DNA of 64,000 nt, taken from contig NC_135240.1 in NCBI RefSeq assembly GCF_947623445.1, positions 20,212,001 through 20,276,000 of the forward strand, given 5' to 3'. The notes beneath the pieces are model-generated. The model saw only the letters and a program-made list of their open reading frames with translations. It searched no databases and was not told the DNA's origin. Shown piece by piece: positions 1 through 14,300 of this stretch. Within the stretch, counting starts at the first letter, position 1, and every line of letters starts with the position of its first letter. The DNA is from Clavelina lepadiformis (Eukaryota > Chordata > Ascidiacea > Aplousobranchia > Clavelinidae). The translations under genes and the position numbers were made by a program.

Positions 1-1361
1 GACCAGTTTTCTCGCAACTTCCTCATACTTCCTGTCAGCATCTTCAGCGATGTTCTTCGCCTCGTTCAGCTGGATCTCCTGCATTTCCAACCTCTCTTCA
101 TCCTTTAAGGATCGGTTTTCAATGACCTTGCGCCCTCTACGGATAAAATGGATTTGATTGTTGTGAACTACCAAAAACCAGTTGCAATGAAAGCGCTACA
201 TATTATGTTGACTGAATTCGCAATAAATTGAATGCTTTCGTACATTGTACGGAGATATTGACAAATTAAAAGTTAATTGCTTTTCTATATGAATTTTGAA
301 TTCATCGGTTGATAAATATTTATTATTTTAGGCCGATAGTAACTGCGTTTGTAGTCAAAATAAAATTCGAATAACATCAACACGAGACATCAATTCACTT
401 AAAACAAGAACCCACCGTTCGCTCTCGTCTGCTGCTTTTTCAGCCTCCTCCAACTTTTGCAAGGAGATAGTGAGTCTTTCCTGTGCACGGTCAAGTTCTT
501 CTTCAACTAAAGTGATTCTTCGGTTCAAGGAAGCTACTTCTTGCTCGGCCTTAACGTTACAAAATTACAAGATACAGCAAACTGATTTCGTGTTACCAGA
601 GTTAATCTACAGAAAATGATTTTTTGCAAAAGAATTAAATTAACTCAATGTTTTGCTGTCGCGATAGATGAAAACCGACGCGCATTTAAAACATTGGAAA
701 ATGTTTTCTGTAGCAAACGAAACAACCTAATCCCGCAGCTGTTAAAGACTTCAACGTAGGCATGACCGCGCACGAACAACTGTTGCATGACGTCACACAT
801 CGCCTTAACGCCATCGTCATGCCTATTGAATTTTAGTAATCGCCTTCTTATACAGTAAAGGGTGGCATTTGCGAGCAATCTTGACAAACATACTGCAACA
901 ATATTGTTATTGAAAAATAATAAAATTACATCAGTAGCTTTCTTCTCAGCGGTTTCAAGGTCATCGTTGGCAGATCGGAGTTTTTCTTGAGAGTTGTCAA
1001 GTTCGTCTTCGGTGGCTTTCAATCTCTTCTGATTGCCTTGAACTTCTTCTTCAAACTTTCAAACGCAAAACAAAATTTAAACATTTTTCTCCCTCAGTTA
1101 AGATTCATCAATCTTTTCAAACATAAATATATTCCACAATATGCGAAACTTCATGAGCTAAATAGTATTAGCGCCACTGATATCACCAGTAACACTATGT
1201 CAGTAACCTTTATAACGTCACCATTACATAAGCATGTTCAAACTTACTTGCAAGACTTTGTCTTCCGCACTCTTCTTGTCTGCTTCGGCTTGTTCAGCTC
1301 TGTCTATAGCATTTTCCTTATCCAATTTAAGCATGGTCATTTTCTTTTTAATGGCCTCCAT
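1..1361 (-). CDS. TPM: Tropomyosin, 5' four exons (3' end outside the window)
   Basis: Tropomyosin is a dimeric coiled coil that lies along actin filaments and gates myosin access. Four coding exons are visible. Exon 1 (1248-1361, 38 codons) starts [18 protein letters not shown] and ends at Gln38 before GTAAGT. Exon 2 (930-1055) has exactly 42 codons and ends EKKATD. Exon 3 (416-549) is 134 nt, the length of the vertebrate third exon, and encodes the conserved [12 protein letters not shown]. The fourth begins at 136 and reads [20 protein letters not shown], then [13 protein letters not shown] to base 1. All junctions keep frame, and the heptad pattern is unbroken over about 170 residues. The long-form exon 1 suggests a muscle-type (high molecular weight) isoform. 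In vertebrates an exon boundary falls after YEE; here VARKLV follows without an intron. Identification is firm; which paralogue it is cannot be told. Confidence 0.96.
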
Positions 1362-2085
1362 TTTTGCTTAATTTCTTTTGACTTCTCGAAGGAAAAATAC
1401 AAATTCCCTAACTGGGTTGAATAGACAACGAGCCGAAAATGATCACCGAAAGCAGATTCCAAAGTCAATCGAATTGCGAATTGCCTTATTCCTTTTATGC
1501 AGTTACGTGTGTCTTTTTTCTCTTACTTAGAATGACCAAACGTCTATTTTAGTAATCACTGCACTCAGATAAGAACTGTCTACAGCGTGTGACGTTTAAC
1601 AGAGCCTGACAGCTGTTTACGCCCGTCAAACGGCTTGCGCCTGTCGTCTTAGAGAAGTCAACTCCGCTATGCAGTTTGCTCTATTTGATACTTTTTGAAG
1701 TGCACGGCGAACATGGCATAAATTTGCTAGATTAGCCTACAGTTGAAATATGTTAACTATCACCCAATAACAACATCAGCAATCGCGCCGGCAAGGCCAC
1801 GATGCTTGCTCAAATTCCTAAGAGAGCTATTTTCGTAAGAGAAGTTTCATACCAAGGTATTAATGACGAACTATTTTGTGTTTGTTCTCTATCAAAGCTT
1901 AAAATCGCGTATGATTTGGATCGTTCCGCCAAACAAAACCACAAAGCTTATATATCGTTTGATAGAAATCTATGTTCAAAACCAAAATCCATTGCAGCTC
2001 ACCGTTAAATTACAACAAATAAAAGGGAAATGCATTATAGTAGTCGGTGCTATAATAACGCTAAGACAAAGACCTTGTATTGAGC
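1362..2085 (-). promoter_or_regulatory. Probable tropomyosin upstream region
   Basis: This 724-base gap lies between the tropomyosin start and the NBAS stop, both on the minus strand, so it must hold the tropomyosin promoter and 5' UTR and the NBAS 3' UTR. On the minus strand a TATA-like CATAAAAGG lies at 1491-1499, about 130 bases before the ATG, and a TATATAAG at 1947-1954. A CAGCTG E-box, the type bound by myogenic bHLH factors, is at 1610-1615. These are short motifs and could be chance matches. No convincing ORF is present. Confidence 0.4.
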
Positions 2086-5000
2086 CTAAAACCTATTAAG
2101 CCAGTTAGATATAGATACAATGGAGTTCCCAAATGTTGCAAATGCGGAATGACTGCCCTTGTATCGTAGTAATAGAGTAGCCGCCTCGGAAATGTGACCA
2201 TTGTCTTGCAACTGGCGTACCAACCTGGTAGCAAAGGGCATTTTCAGACAAAACCATAAACCAAAATGGGTTAAACAATAAACCACGTTAACACAAGAAA
2301 TAAAACAAAAAATAACACGCTTACTGATTAATTTTTTCCTCAGCGTTTTCGCATCGTCCGCTTATTAGATATTGCACCACGTGATGGTAGTAAAGAGTAG
2401 AAAGAGTTTGCTGCACAATGTTTTTCTCGAGTAAAAGTCCTATCATTTCGTCATCGCATGTTGTGCTATCAATCTATTGAATGATATAACAAAATCGATA
2501 AGGTGCCTGTTATACTATGTTTGGAATCGCGGAAATGTTATACGTTAAATCCAATTCAATTCCTTAACGTGAAAACATATAACAGTATTCGTCAATTTCG
2601 AAGATGGCATCTAGTACAAAATCTTACATGCAACATAAGAGCTCGTAATTTGAATTGCAACCTGAAACACACTTGCTCTTAAACATACCCGTTCAACTTG
2701 TTTTAGCATTTCTTTAAAATTAATGTTGTTAGCAGGAACTTCTGCATTTAGGGAAAACTTTACAGCAGCCAAAACCAGCAATTTTGACTTCAATTGGTCA
2801 AACACGGACATGACAACCTGAAACATACGTGGCACGTTGTAACTTTTTGCGATATCTATTAATTACAGACCAGGACTTTGGACATGTGTTATTACTGCTA
2901 AATGAAAGTAGAAAAGGTTTATTACTAATATTTTATAACAGTCCTGCAAACAATTGGAACGGAACTTACCTTTTCTGAAAACTTCCTTCTCTTTGATATT
3001 GATACTGTCAGGTTGCCCCCCTCTACTCCACGTTCCGTCAACGCCTGCAGCAGTTTATGCCACAAGTGTTCATTTTCTCTCGGTTGCGTACTTAAAAACA
3101 ACAAAAGCTGCAATGACTAAATAAATTCTGTGCACAAAAAGAGAGTGGTAGCTTACATTTCGGTCTACTAAATCTCTCATCTGTTCAATAACTTACCTGT
3201 TATTTTCCAGCAGATCGATAATATTTGATAAAATATTCAATTGTTCCAAAGTATTTTCTTTTCCCAGCAATGAATTAACAATATACTCTTGGGAAGATAT
3301 ATCCGATATATTCCCTATATCTACAAGAATATGATAAACATCATCTGGAAGAGACTTCATAGCATTAAATATAATACACAACAGCCCAAATAAAACATAA
3401 AAACGCCCATGGCTGAGTGGATTAGGTGATCGACTGGTAATTCTTAAATCAAGCTTCCAATCTCATGCTGTAGAGATTTCGAAAAAGCTCTCTACACCAC
3501 CACCAAGGGTGAAATAACATGGTAGGCATAATGCTGAAAGCAAAATGCGGCATTACACTCATGAGTCCCGTTGGGCCAGGACAATGAGAACCCTAACCGG
3601 TCATCCACAAAGCTACGATTATCCATATGTTTATTGTATACCCTTTAAAATGTTCTCTGCAAGTTGATCACCCCATCCTGACTTCATCAGTTCTGCAGTT
3701 CGGTGGTGAAGGAGAAATTTTGTCTGATGCTCACTTAATGCAGCAGTCTGGAAAAAACAGCCTCAGTATATAATAAAGATTGGATAGCAATATGCCAATA
3801 TACGCATAACAAAATACTTTGTACATTTTCAAACCAGAGAATAAATTGAACGAAAAGTTTACAAGGAGTTGAATGTGAAATACATTGAAGTGGCACAAGT
3901 TAAAAGAAACTACATAAATTTTTCAAATGTATAGAATACCTTTTGTAGCAATTGTAAGGCATCAATTTTAAGCTGAACATTAATAGATGAATCCTCACAA
4001 AATGTTTGCACCAACGTAACAACAGCATTAAACAAATCCTTCTTTTCCTTGCCTGCAAAATCCTTTATGGAATTGAGAAGTTTCTCCATAGACGCAAATG
4101 CTTTTTTAACATCTTCTGGACTGCAAGCATTTCTACAGTATCAACCAAAAATTAAATTTCATAGAAATTCAGCACTCGAATTATATTAAGCGTTGGACGG
4201 CATAAAAAGATCGTTACAATCCAATCAAAATAAAAAATTTGAACATAGCTGTGCAAGGTTCAATGAAAGAAGTATAATGGTTAGGGCCAACAAATTCTGA
4301 CATGTTATCGTTACTTAAATAGATTTAATTCAGTGTATTGCACAACTGCTTTACTCAGTTGAGTATCATTTTCAGAAATTACAATTTAATAAAAATCCAA
4401 ATTTTCCAAAAAAAGTTTTGAAAACATACCTGAGGTTCGAGTTGTCATGTATTTCAAATGTAAATATGTGATAGTGTTGCATTAAATCATCATACTATTA
4501 GATTCAACCAACATATACCTTATGTCCTGGACCACTTGGATAACACGACTTTCTATAACTTGAATCAAAGTTATTTTGGTGTTTCGCAAGCATTGTAAAA
4601 GCAAGCAAGTTTCTTCCACAGATTCATTGACCATTTCAATAACCAAGGGTAAAACTTTCTTGTCCTGGTACAAATATTTTGTTATATTTTTCAGAAAGTT
4701 GTAACTAAAGTAGCAACAACAGATTAAGCTAATCCTTAAGTATCACCTCTTCTTGAGTATTATATTAATTAAAAAAGCAGTTTTGCTTAACTTGTGCTCA
4801 TTCCAAAACGTGGCGTAGTTAAAGCAGATTAGAGATACAAGTAATAAACAAAACAGGTAATACCTAATACCCATAATAATATAATGGTGGTTTGTAATAG
4901 ATAAAAAAGTTACTGTATCTTTCTGCATCACTAAAACTTTTTCCATTATACTTATAGGTTAGCTTCAGACACAGTGTTCAGCAACAGTCATTTGCACAAT

Positions 5001-8000
5001 TGTATAAGTTTACAATAACTTACTTCAGATCTTGATTTATCAAATCTAATGAGAAATTCTTTCCAATGCTCATCACTGTGAGACCGCTTCATCACACTTT
5101 TCATGTAGTCTTCAGTGAAGACAATAAAATGGGCATTAAGTTGGTTGTAACGTTCAAACAATTCTTTGAATTTTGTTACTTCTTCTGATCTGCGTCGCAA
5201 CAAAATGTTATGACTATTTTATCTGGCACTATTAAATTTAAAATGTTTATTTAGAATTAAAACGAATTAATACCCCAACTTGTTATTTTCTTTTTGCTTT
5301 TTCACAAACTTTATCCCATATTTCAGAAATTTGTGACGTAAACCGTACGAAAATTCATTAAGTGACCTCTACAAAGGACAATATAACAGATGATTACCAC
5401 AAATGTAAACAACAGTATAAGTATAACCATAATAAAGTAAATAGCTTGGTTTGTTCTCTTTAACCAGTATCTAGGGAAAGAAAAACTTATCCTTATAAGA
5501 ATTCATAATACGAGAAATATTTTAAAGTTACTAAATAAGTGTATTCCCATAGCACCTCTGAGTACAAAATATCTTCAAAAAAACTTCTCACATCATCAGC
5601 ATTTAATTGTTGAAGCCATTTTGCACATGACTCAAGTCTGCAAATAAATTAAGATAATAGAAAAACATTTTGTCACTCTTAGATCAAACAAATTACAAAG
5701 CAAAACGAAATAAAATATATTTAAGAAAATCAACAACAAATTTTTACTAAATAACGTTTTACTAAATATATGTTGACTCATTCACACATCAATTTAAAAT
5801 ATGAGCCAATGGAAATGTGAAAATAGAGCAGGCAAGGAGACATATGACTGTGGTAATAGACAAACAAACAAATAGACGTAAATTGGCTTGTAGCAAAGGT
5901 TTGTAAAAGTTACCAGACAAACAGAGATTTAGGGAATTACCTTTTCATATAGTCTGCATCTGCATCTTTCCTCCAAAACTGCTTCAAACTCCAACAAAGC
6001 AAAACAGAGCTTGCAGTCAGTGGGTAGCTCTACAAATATAGATAAGACAAATAAGAAAGGATTTTCAGTGAAAAAACGTAGACACAAAATGATCAGAAAG
6101 TACTGTATACTAAGTATAATGTTTTTAACTATAGCAACAATAAAAAAGTAGAGTCAAATGTACCTGGTAAGGAATTTTTGGAATTAGCTGGGTGAACATT
6201 AATCTGTTTGTTTCGTTTATATGTTGCTTTATTTGGTTTAGTATATTATCTGATGCATTTTCAGTGATCAAACATTTGTAATCCAGATTTGGTGCGCATG
6301 ACATAATCTTACGAAGGTTTCGAATATGAGCTTGAGGTGATAGCTTGCATATCGAATTCACTGAGTTCTGTTAAAATTCAGAAAAAAAAATATCAAACTA
6401 TCTATTCTTGACCAATTATTATCTTTTGTCTAAAATCAAATATTGAAAGTTAGCTATCGCCACATAAACTTGAAATGTGCCCAGACCAATTGTTCTAATT
6501 CACTCCAATTGCATTCTTTGAACAAAGAAAAGTAACAAAGTAAGGTGTCGTGATCACAGCCATCAATCAAAGGAAATACTCGCTCATCAAATCTGCAAAA
6601 ATAAACAAAGTTGAGTAAATTTAAGCATTTTACACGTCTTAAATTTGTGTCATTTTCATTTTCACAACAACGCAATAGTCTTGTTTTACTTTTATGTGCT
6701 ATTATGTCCTAGGACAACAGCGAACAAAGACATCTAACCTTACAAACAAATCTTTATCTTTTGAAATCAACGTATCCAGAAGTTTCAGCTTTCTCAACTT
6801 TATAAAAAGCTCATTCAAAACCATTTTTTCTTTGCTATCAGTGAACAAATATTCCACATGAGTGGCAACAACCGGCCACAAATCACAATAACCCTGCTCT
6901 GCTAACAAAATCCCAAGAAAGAATTGATCTTCATCAGCAGACCTAAAAATCGCAATAACGTTTTTTGTAATTGCTGAACCAGTAGATTTACACAATAGTT
7001 TCATTTTCAATCTGGCAACCTAAGGAAAACATAAAAAGCAACACGCTTAGTAACTACCAACTAATGGATGTGTGATGGCAAGAAGAAAAAAATACACAAC
7101 TGACATTGCAAGTCCACAGGCAGTTTCTTCCAGGTATTCTGCATCTGACAGGCAGCGTTGAACATCAATTGAGTAACCTAATTTTCTCAACTTTTCACCC
7201 TGCATAGGCAAAAATAACTTAGAAATATGTCAAAAAATATTTCCGAAAAATCAGAACACTGTATACAAATGAGTGTGCGAAATCACATTTGACATGCTTG
7301 ATGTGCAACAACCCAGAACAAACTAAATTTAAACTGGATTAGGCGACTTATGTCTCAAAATTCTAAACAGATCATACGAAAAAATTCCAGCCGCTGCATA
7401 AACATTAGAAATGACATCATTAGCTTTAAACTATCATTACCTGAATATAGTCCATTAATAAAAATGTTGCAGTTTCCAGTTCTGTCAGAGCATCAGTGTG
7501 CTTATAACCAACTGCATACTTCAACATATGATCAATGAAATGCATCGGTGATTTTCCATAGACAGGTGAACAAGAGTCGATTGATGGGAATGAAGGCTGG
7601 ATTACCTGCATAAAACATCAACACAAAACTTACACAGGATAATGACACACAAAATTTTACTACATCTTGTAGAATTTACTAGTGTAAACATTGAAATAAT
7701 GATAACACCTTTTAATAACAATTTTTCAGCTTTTGAAAATTGTATGTTTCTGTTATTTAAAATTTCAATAATAAATGTATTAAACTAGTACAGTAAAGGT
7801 AAGACAATTACCCAAAATCCATCCAAAAATACCATCATAGGTAAAAAATACCACAGGTGATTGAATTAAAATCTGACTAACATGGTAACAACATCTAAAT
7901 TTCTTCAAAGCCAAACTATGGTTGGATGAATGCTTACCTGCAGTGCATGATAATACACAAGCAGCTGCAAAGAAATTGAGGAGGTAGTGAATTTTTCAAG

Positions 8001-8330
8001 AACACCTTGAGCCAACTTGACCTGAATGCCAAAAAATGTTGAGGTTTCAATTTTTAACAGGCGATAAAATTCCGTGGTGATTATAGACAACGTTTTTTAA
8101 AACTGGTTTATTTTGCAACAGTGATAAAAGCAAATGCAAAAGGCTGCATTACATACGTCAGATAAGGATAGCAGATAAGCAAGTCCCAAGGTTAAATCAT
8201 TAGGCAACACTTTCTGGGCAATATCAACTATATTTTCAACGGCACGGTCTTCCATATCGGCAAGCATATTTATTCTTAACTGAGTCTGGACATGAGTGAT
8301 GGCAAGCTTGTTAACCATTCCATATGATGT
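2086..8330 (-). other. NBAS: NBAS C-terminal helical exons
   Basis: Approximate exons: 8150-8330 (KVLPNDLTLGLAYLLSLSD; human EALPNDMTLALAYLLALPQ), 7935-8023, 7440-7606, 7083-7203, 6740-6941, 6462-6598, 6165-6370, 5943-6030, 5557-5640, 5263-5370, 5023-5195 (ends FDKSRSE; human YDLSRSE), 4518-4665, 3942-4135, 3650-3750, 3196-3390, 2966-3112, 2695-2818, 2333-2472 and 2086 to about 2227. The penultimate exon reads STTCDDEMIGLLLEKNIVQQ, matching human DSNCDQELLSLLLDAKLLVK. The SINE at 3403-3640 lies between the 3196-3390 and 3650-3750 exons. Confidence 0.8.
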
Positions 8331-11300
8331 GTAAGTGATGCATGACTGTTTGAATAAAATTTCAGTGCATTGATAAACCGAGTGTACAACATACAGTTAA
8401 GGAGTTCTTGATACATAACACATAAAACTTGCATCTTGTGTAGAACATACAGGCTATATACAGTATTTGTGGTGGTTAGGAAGATGAAATTATATTACAA
8501 GCATATTCAAAAACATAATTAAGAAATAATAATAGTCACATATAAATAATAATCATAGACTTTCGTTTTGTGTAAATCGATCGATCCATGCTTGTATTTA
8601 CAAACAAACTTACCTCATCAACATTAGGAGTGGGTATAATGCTTAAATAGAAAGCTGGGCAACCTTGCTGATATAACTCATTATTGTCACTACCTGTCAC
8701 AGCATGGTCAATTTGAACTTCATTTGTATTGGTACTGAGGCTGGGCAAACCTGCAAGACTTGTGCTCCATTGTGAAAATCCCCCTAAAATAGCCTGGAAA
8801 CAGAAATGTTTAAATATTAAATATTTTAACAAGTACAATTACCACTCCACGTAGCACTTCAGTGGAAATTAAATGGCCAATTTAGAAATTTTTGAGCACA
8901 AGAAACTTCAGATTGCATCATAATGTATTATACTTAAGAATCAACCATAAAATGTTCATGCATAATACCCCAGTTGTATTGACAGTTGCTGTCAAAAGAC
9001 CAGCAGATGTTTTGAGTGTGGATAGAGTCTTTGCACCTGAAGGATATTATAAACAATTAAAACTGACAGCAAAGCTAATACTGATAACATTTAAAAACAA
9101 AGCAATTACTTCGGCAACAAGCAAAAAAAATATAAGTAAACAAACAGCTGTCAGTTTACCTAAACCGGCTGAAGTCAAAGCATGCGCAGCACTATCTGCT
9201 TCGATTGCCTAAATCAAAAAAAGCTTAAAACTGGACACTGTATTAGCAGATACAGGCAGTGAAGGCAACTACAGTATAAACCTTTTCATAAGTGTTTACC
9301 TCATTTTCTTCCAGTTCCTCCAGTTCAGTAATTTGCTCCTCCAGTCTTTGTTCAAGAAGAGCAGCAGTCATCTTCCTTAAATTACAAGACAATTCCAGCA
9401 GATAACTTTCTTCGCAATGACAAGAGGCAAATGCAATGCAGTTGTACCTAAAGAACATCACACGGAGGTGTGGGTTATATCATGAAATGACATTATGCGT
9501 AAGCAGTGCTTCAGCAATAAACCAAATACAAGCACATGCCAACTTGCAAAAAACCAGTATAGGAGCATCTGCAAGCGTGAAAAAGTTCATGGCAGTTTTG
9601 TAAAAAGACAGAACAAAAAATAACAAAGATATACCATCAGTAAAATACTTTAGCAGTATATACCATATAACCTATATTACAATGTGTTAAGCTACATAAT
9701 GTAGGTTAGCTCTATTAAAAACTAGTAATGAGCTCTAATATACTTGAATGTTAGATCTTCAACTTTTTTGTGTGTGCCTAGTTCAACACACAACTCCCAT
9801 GCTGGAGTGTAACTTTGGCCAATTAAACCCATAACCAAATCACAGGCAATTTTTAAATCATCACTCTGAAAAAAAAACAGTTGCAATGAGTTATCTAACA
9901 TTTGCTTAAAACAAAATACTCACTTTTAAAACTAGCCTTCTTTTCCATACATCATTGAAAACATGTAAAGAATCTGTCATCTGTATGTGCAAAAAATTCA
10001 TAAAAAGACTTCAAAGTTGATTGTAAAAACCTGTATTGCTTTCTTTACAATCAGGGTAATGGTTTTTCCTTTTTGCTCCAATAGGTTTCCATCGGCCACA
10101 TTAAGTAAAGATGACAACCTCAAAACTGATTCAACTTTTGCATAGTTGCTTGGCGATTGGTTAAGAACCTTCTGAACTATTAACAAACGATCTTTGCATA
10201 TCCTCACTATAAAAACATGTTCATTTTAGATCTTTTTCCGTTACCCTGTTATTCTACTCATGTCCACTGGATATCGGCAATATCATGAAACTTCCCAAAT
10301 ATTTTTTCTTTATACACCATATAAAATTGGATTTTGAAAACCACACAAAACTTGCCTTCTAAGGGTAACATTTCCACTTCAAATGCATTAAGTAATACTA
10401 CAGCCTCTATCAAATTAAGCTGTTGCTGCACAGCGGCAGGGAGATCCGTCATCAGCAAAAGGCATAATCGAGATAACTTTATGAGCTTGTTATCATTCAA
10501 TGGTACTGATGCAGCGTCAAAATATTCTTTTGATGCTGATAAAACCAAATTAGTTGATTCCTGAAAGACAATGACCATGATATAATGCAACATAAATAGA
10601 TATTATCTAAATTATATTAAAAACAAGACTTGCTTGTTTTCATGTTTCACTAACAAAAATACAGAAAGCTATTTCATCCTTATGTTAAAAGTTATGAACA
10701 AATAGCTCGGAGTTTGAACCTCATAGGGAAGTTGAATAGACCGGGAAGTTTTGGACTCTTCATGCCTTGACCTCACCATCATATCACCTAAGACAGAATA
10801 AATTTTGAAGTTCCCAAGACATTGTCTTGCTCATACTTTTAGTTTTATGCTAGCATGGCGATTGCATGTGACATGCAAAAATATTACCTAAACTTAGCCA
10901 AACAGTAAAAATATTATGTGAACCAACACAAAAGCTTTCCAAAGACTTATCATTGAATTTATGAAAAATATCTTAGCAAAAGAATATTAACTGCTATAAA
11001 CTTTTTTATTTACCCGCGAGTCTTATATTTTCAGCTGAGCCAGATGTCAGCAGACCTTCAATTAATACTCGAATGCAAGTCACTTCATCAATGATAGAAC
11101 TAAACATACTGGTAGTGATGCTTTTCATATCTTGTAAAATACTGTCACATTTACTTTTGGTCACAGCTTCCTCATGATATGCTGCAAAAAAAAGTTAAAA
11201 AGTAAAATCACATAAAATGTTCAAATTTCAACGATTTTAAATAACTTTTGAGTAAATTTTCAGTGTTTTACCTTGGGTAAAAAATCATTTCTTGAAGAAC

Positions 11301-14300
11301 TGTTTTAAAGTAAATCTAAAAATTACAACTCAACATTATGTTACCTAATGTCCTGGTCAGTCTTTTGTACAAAAGTAAAACTTGGTGATTGTCTTCTGAA
11401 ACAGCTTTCAGCTGAGTGGGGGTCATGGGGATCTGGTGCTTTTCAAAAACTGCACAGGCATTTAAATTTTTTTCTAGATCCACAACCTATGAGTGAGAAA
11501 ATTATCCCCAAATGTTTTGCAAAATCTTTTGTCACATGTTGTAAAATAAACTAACGTATGTTTCTATAGTAGTACCTCAAGCTTTTTGCGCATTTTTGGC
11601 AGTGCATTGAGTATCTGATATGCAATGTGCAACTCACTAGCTTCTTCCATGGCATATATGCAGTCTATGGAAGCATTAATCACGCCTGCTTGGTCATTGA
11701 ACAAAAATTCAGAGTAGTTCTGAAAACAAAATTAATAAAAAATACATATTCATTATGCAGCACTGTATTTTCAAAAATAAAACTCCCAAAACTTGTTCAA
11801 CCTACATGTGTGCTCATATACTTGAAAAGTATACTTGGTAACAACAGGTTGCTTTTGGAAGTCTCCACCAAGTATGAAATTAACAAATCGACATCCCCAT
11901 TTGCTTTGACAAATGGTATTATAAGCTGCTGCAAATCCTGTATAAAACTATCTGAAGAAGACTGCAAAACAATAAACATATTTGCTAAACTGATAATACC
12001 AAACCATGTTTACAACATTATTTTGTCAAATAGTTACCTTTTCCATCATTAGATGGATTTGCTCCAGTGGAGTTTTGAGTAAAAGTTTTTCTAGTGTCAT
12101 CGAAAGATCACAACCACATTCATACAAGAGATTGTCCAACGTGGAAAGGTTCAAGCGCAACTTGGAAAGACCAGGTACGCCATTTTCAATGCCAATATCA
12201 ACCAGTTGTAAAGCCTGATGAGTCTGACATGAAAGCTTCTCCATCTGCATTGCTCTTGTATGATACCAATCACTTAATAGTGAAGGAGCAATGTCACTCG
12301 CTCTGAAACATAAACCAGTAAATAAGTTTACAAGGAAATACAAAGCAGGAAATACAAAGCAGTACTGAAAAACTAAACATACCTGAACTTTGCCAATTCT
12401 GGCATGGTTTCATAAAATTCTCCAGTATCTGGTTTTTCCAAGAAAGAAACTAGTTTCTCGCACCAGTCAACATGAGGTTGATGAAATCTTTTTTCAGCCA
12501 CAACAACTTTTTCATCCACCACAAATGGAAGAAGGGATTGATATTTATTAGGTGAAAGAGTCTCAGAAAAGTTGGATAATAGAGAAAGTCTGGAAAACGA
12601 CTTTGAAATTATATTAAATTACAAAGAAATTGAACACAGCAGTATACAGTCTAAAACGTTCTTCAGCAAAGTTTGCACCATTCATCATAGTGTAAAACCA
12701 TGCAAATAAATTATGCTAATATCGAATGTGGGTTGCTCATTCTAAAATTAACTTAACATTAACTTCAAGAATCTCCAGTTTTCTGCAAGAAGAGTTTTTT
12801 AGAACTTGCTGGAAGGAATTAAATGTGTGACTTTTAACTGATTTTAATCAGCATACTACAGAACACTATCATAATACTAACAAGTACTACCTATGTTCAT
12901 GTAGTTGATCATAGTGGTATTCAAAGAGTATTTCAATAGCCTTCCAATTACCACTTCGAATATGTTCCAGAGCTAAATGAAACATGTCTCGTCTCCGAAA
13001 TGTAGCAAAGTCATGGCCATTGAAACTGCAAACAAAGATTAATCAAATGCATGGAATATGTATATTGCACATTCTTTTATACTTATCCAAATGTCAACCA
13101 ACAAAACGTTTTTAAACAAACTACTTCAACTGAAATGCCTTACTGGGTCAAAAATGATTCCACAGTTTCAATGACAACCACACGTTAAACAACTTTTTAC
13201 ACATAATTACATTAATTACATACGTTCAATACAAGTTTTATTGAAAAACAGAATCAATAAATCAAAGCAATTTTAAAACCGTACAGCACTTGAGCACAAA
13301 GCAACTCAGCATGTTGTTGTAACTTGTAGGGTCAATCTGTTTTGGTCAATTTCTATCAGCCAAAGTTTTATTAAAAGCTGTTTGCTACTTTTAAAAGTGA
13401 AGTCTATGTGAAACGAAATCTTTAACCAGCTGCATATGCGACACCACGAGGGCCACCAGTTGAACAAAGCTACTTTATACGATGCAGACCATGTATATTA
13501 AGTGCAGCTACAACACATTAAATATGATCTAAAAAGTTAAAATCACCGTTCACTGGCAGCATCATATCCACCAAGCAGAAGTTGGTACGTGGCAAGTCTG
13601 TCCTGAAAGCGCAACATTTTCTGACGACACTTCAACATTTCACTTTGTTCGTGGGTTAAGCTGGAACATAGCAGTACAGTAACAGAACAATTTCAAACAA
13701 CTACCTCATGCTCAAAACATTAAAAAACATGGATTCCAATTTTAAAAATAGAAGATGCAAAGTAACAAGAGAGTTTTGTTATAATCTCACTTGTTGAAAT
13801 CCACATGGGCAAACCATTTTTCTTCATATTTTATTCGATTTTGCTTCTCTCGTCTGCATTGCTCTTCATAATCAAAACCATCATAATCTTCAATATCATC
13901 ATCTTCTTCTTCTTCATCAGGATCAACATCACTTAACACATTTCAGAATGTTTCAAGTGAGAAAGATAAAGCAAAAACAGAATTTGATTTAAACAGTGCT
14001 TAAAACAGTAACCAGTTATATCTCTGTATTAGTGTATTGCTTTGATTAATGTAAAAATCTGATTTTACCTGGTAACCAATTTTGCCATTTTATCAAGATC
14101 TGTGACGCGTAGAGCAAAACTGAAAAGCTCTTTTGTGTCATCAATTGTATCTGGCACTCTATCTGTACACTCTCGAAATACCCACATGAGGTTTTGAACT
14201 TTTCCCTAACAAAACAATTAGTAGAATAAAAACTGCAAATTTATAACTTTAAAGCAGGGGTGTCCAACCCGTGGCCCGCCGGAAAGTTCTGAGTGGCCCG

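Noticed and set aside
987..1424. 145-codon plus-strand ORF over the tropomyosin exons
   Set aside because: It is antisense to exons 1 and 2 of tropomyosin, whose minus-strand reading matches the family residue by residue.
3403..3475. Functional tRNA gene
   Set aside because: The A box is good but the B box is degenerate and no acceptor stem closes; a second copy with a shared non-tRNA body shows it is a SINE.
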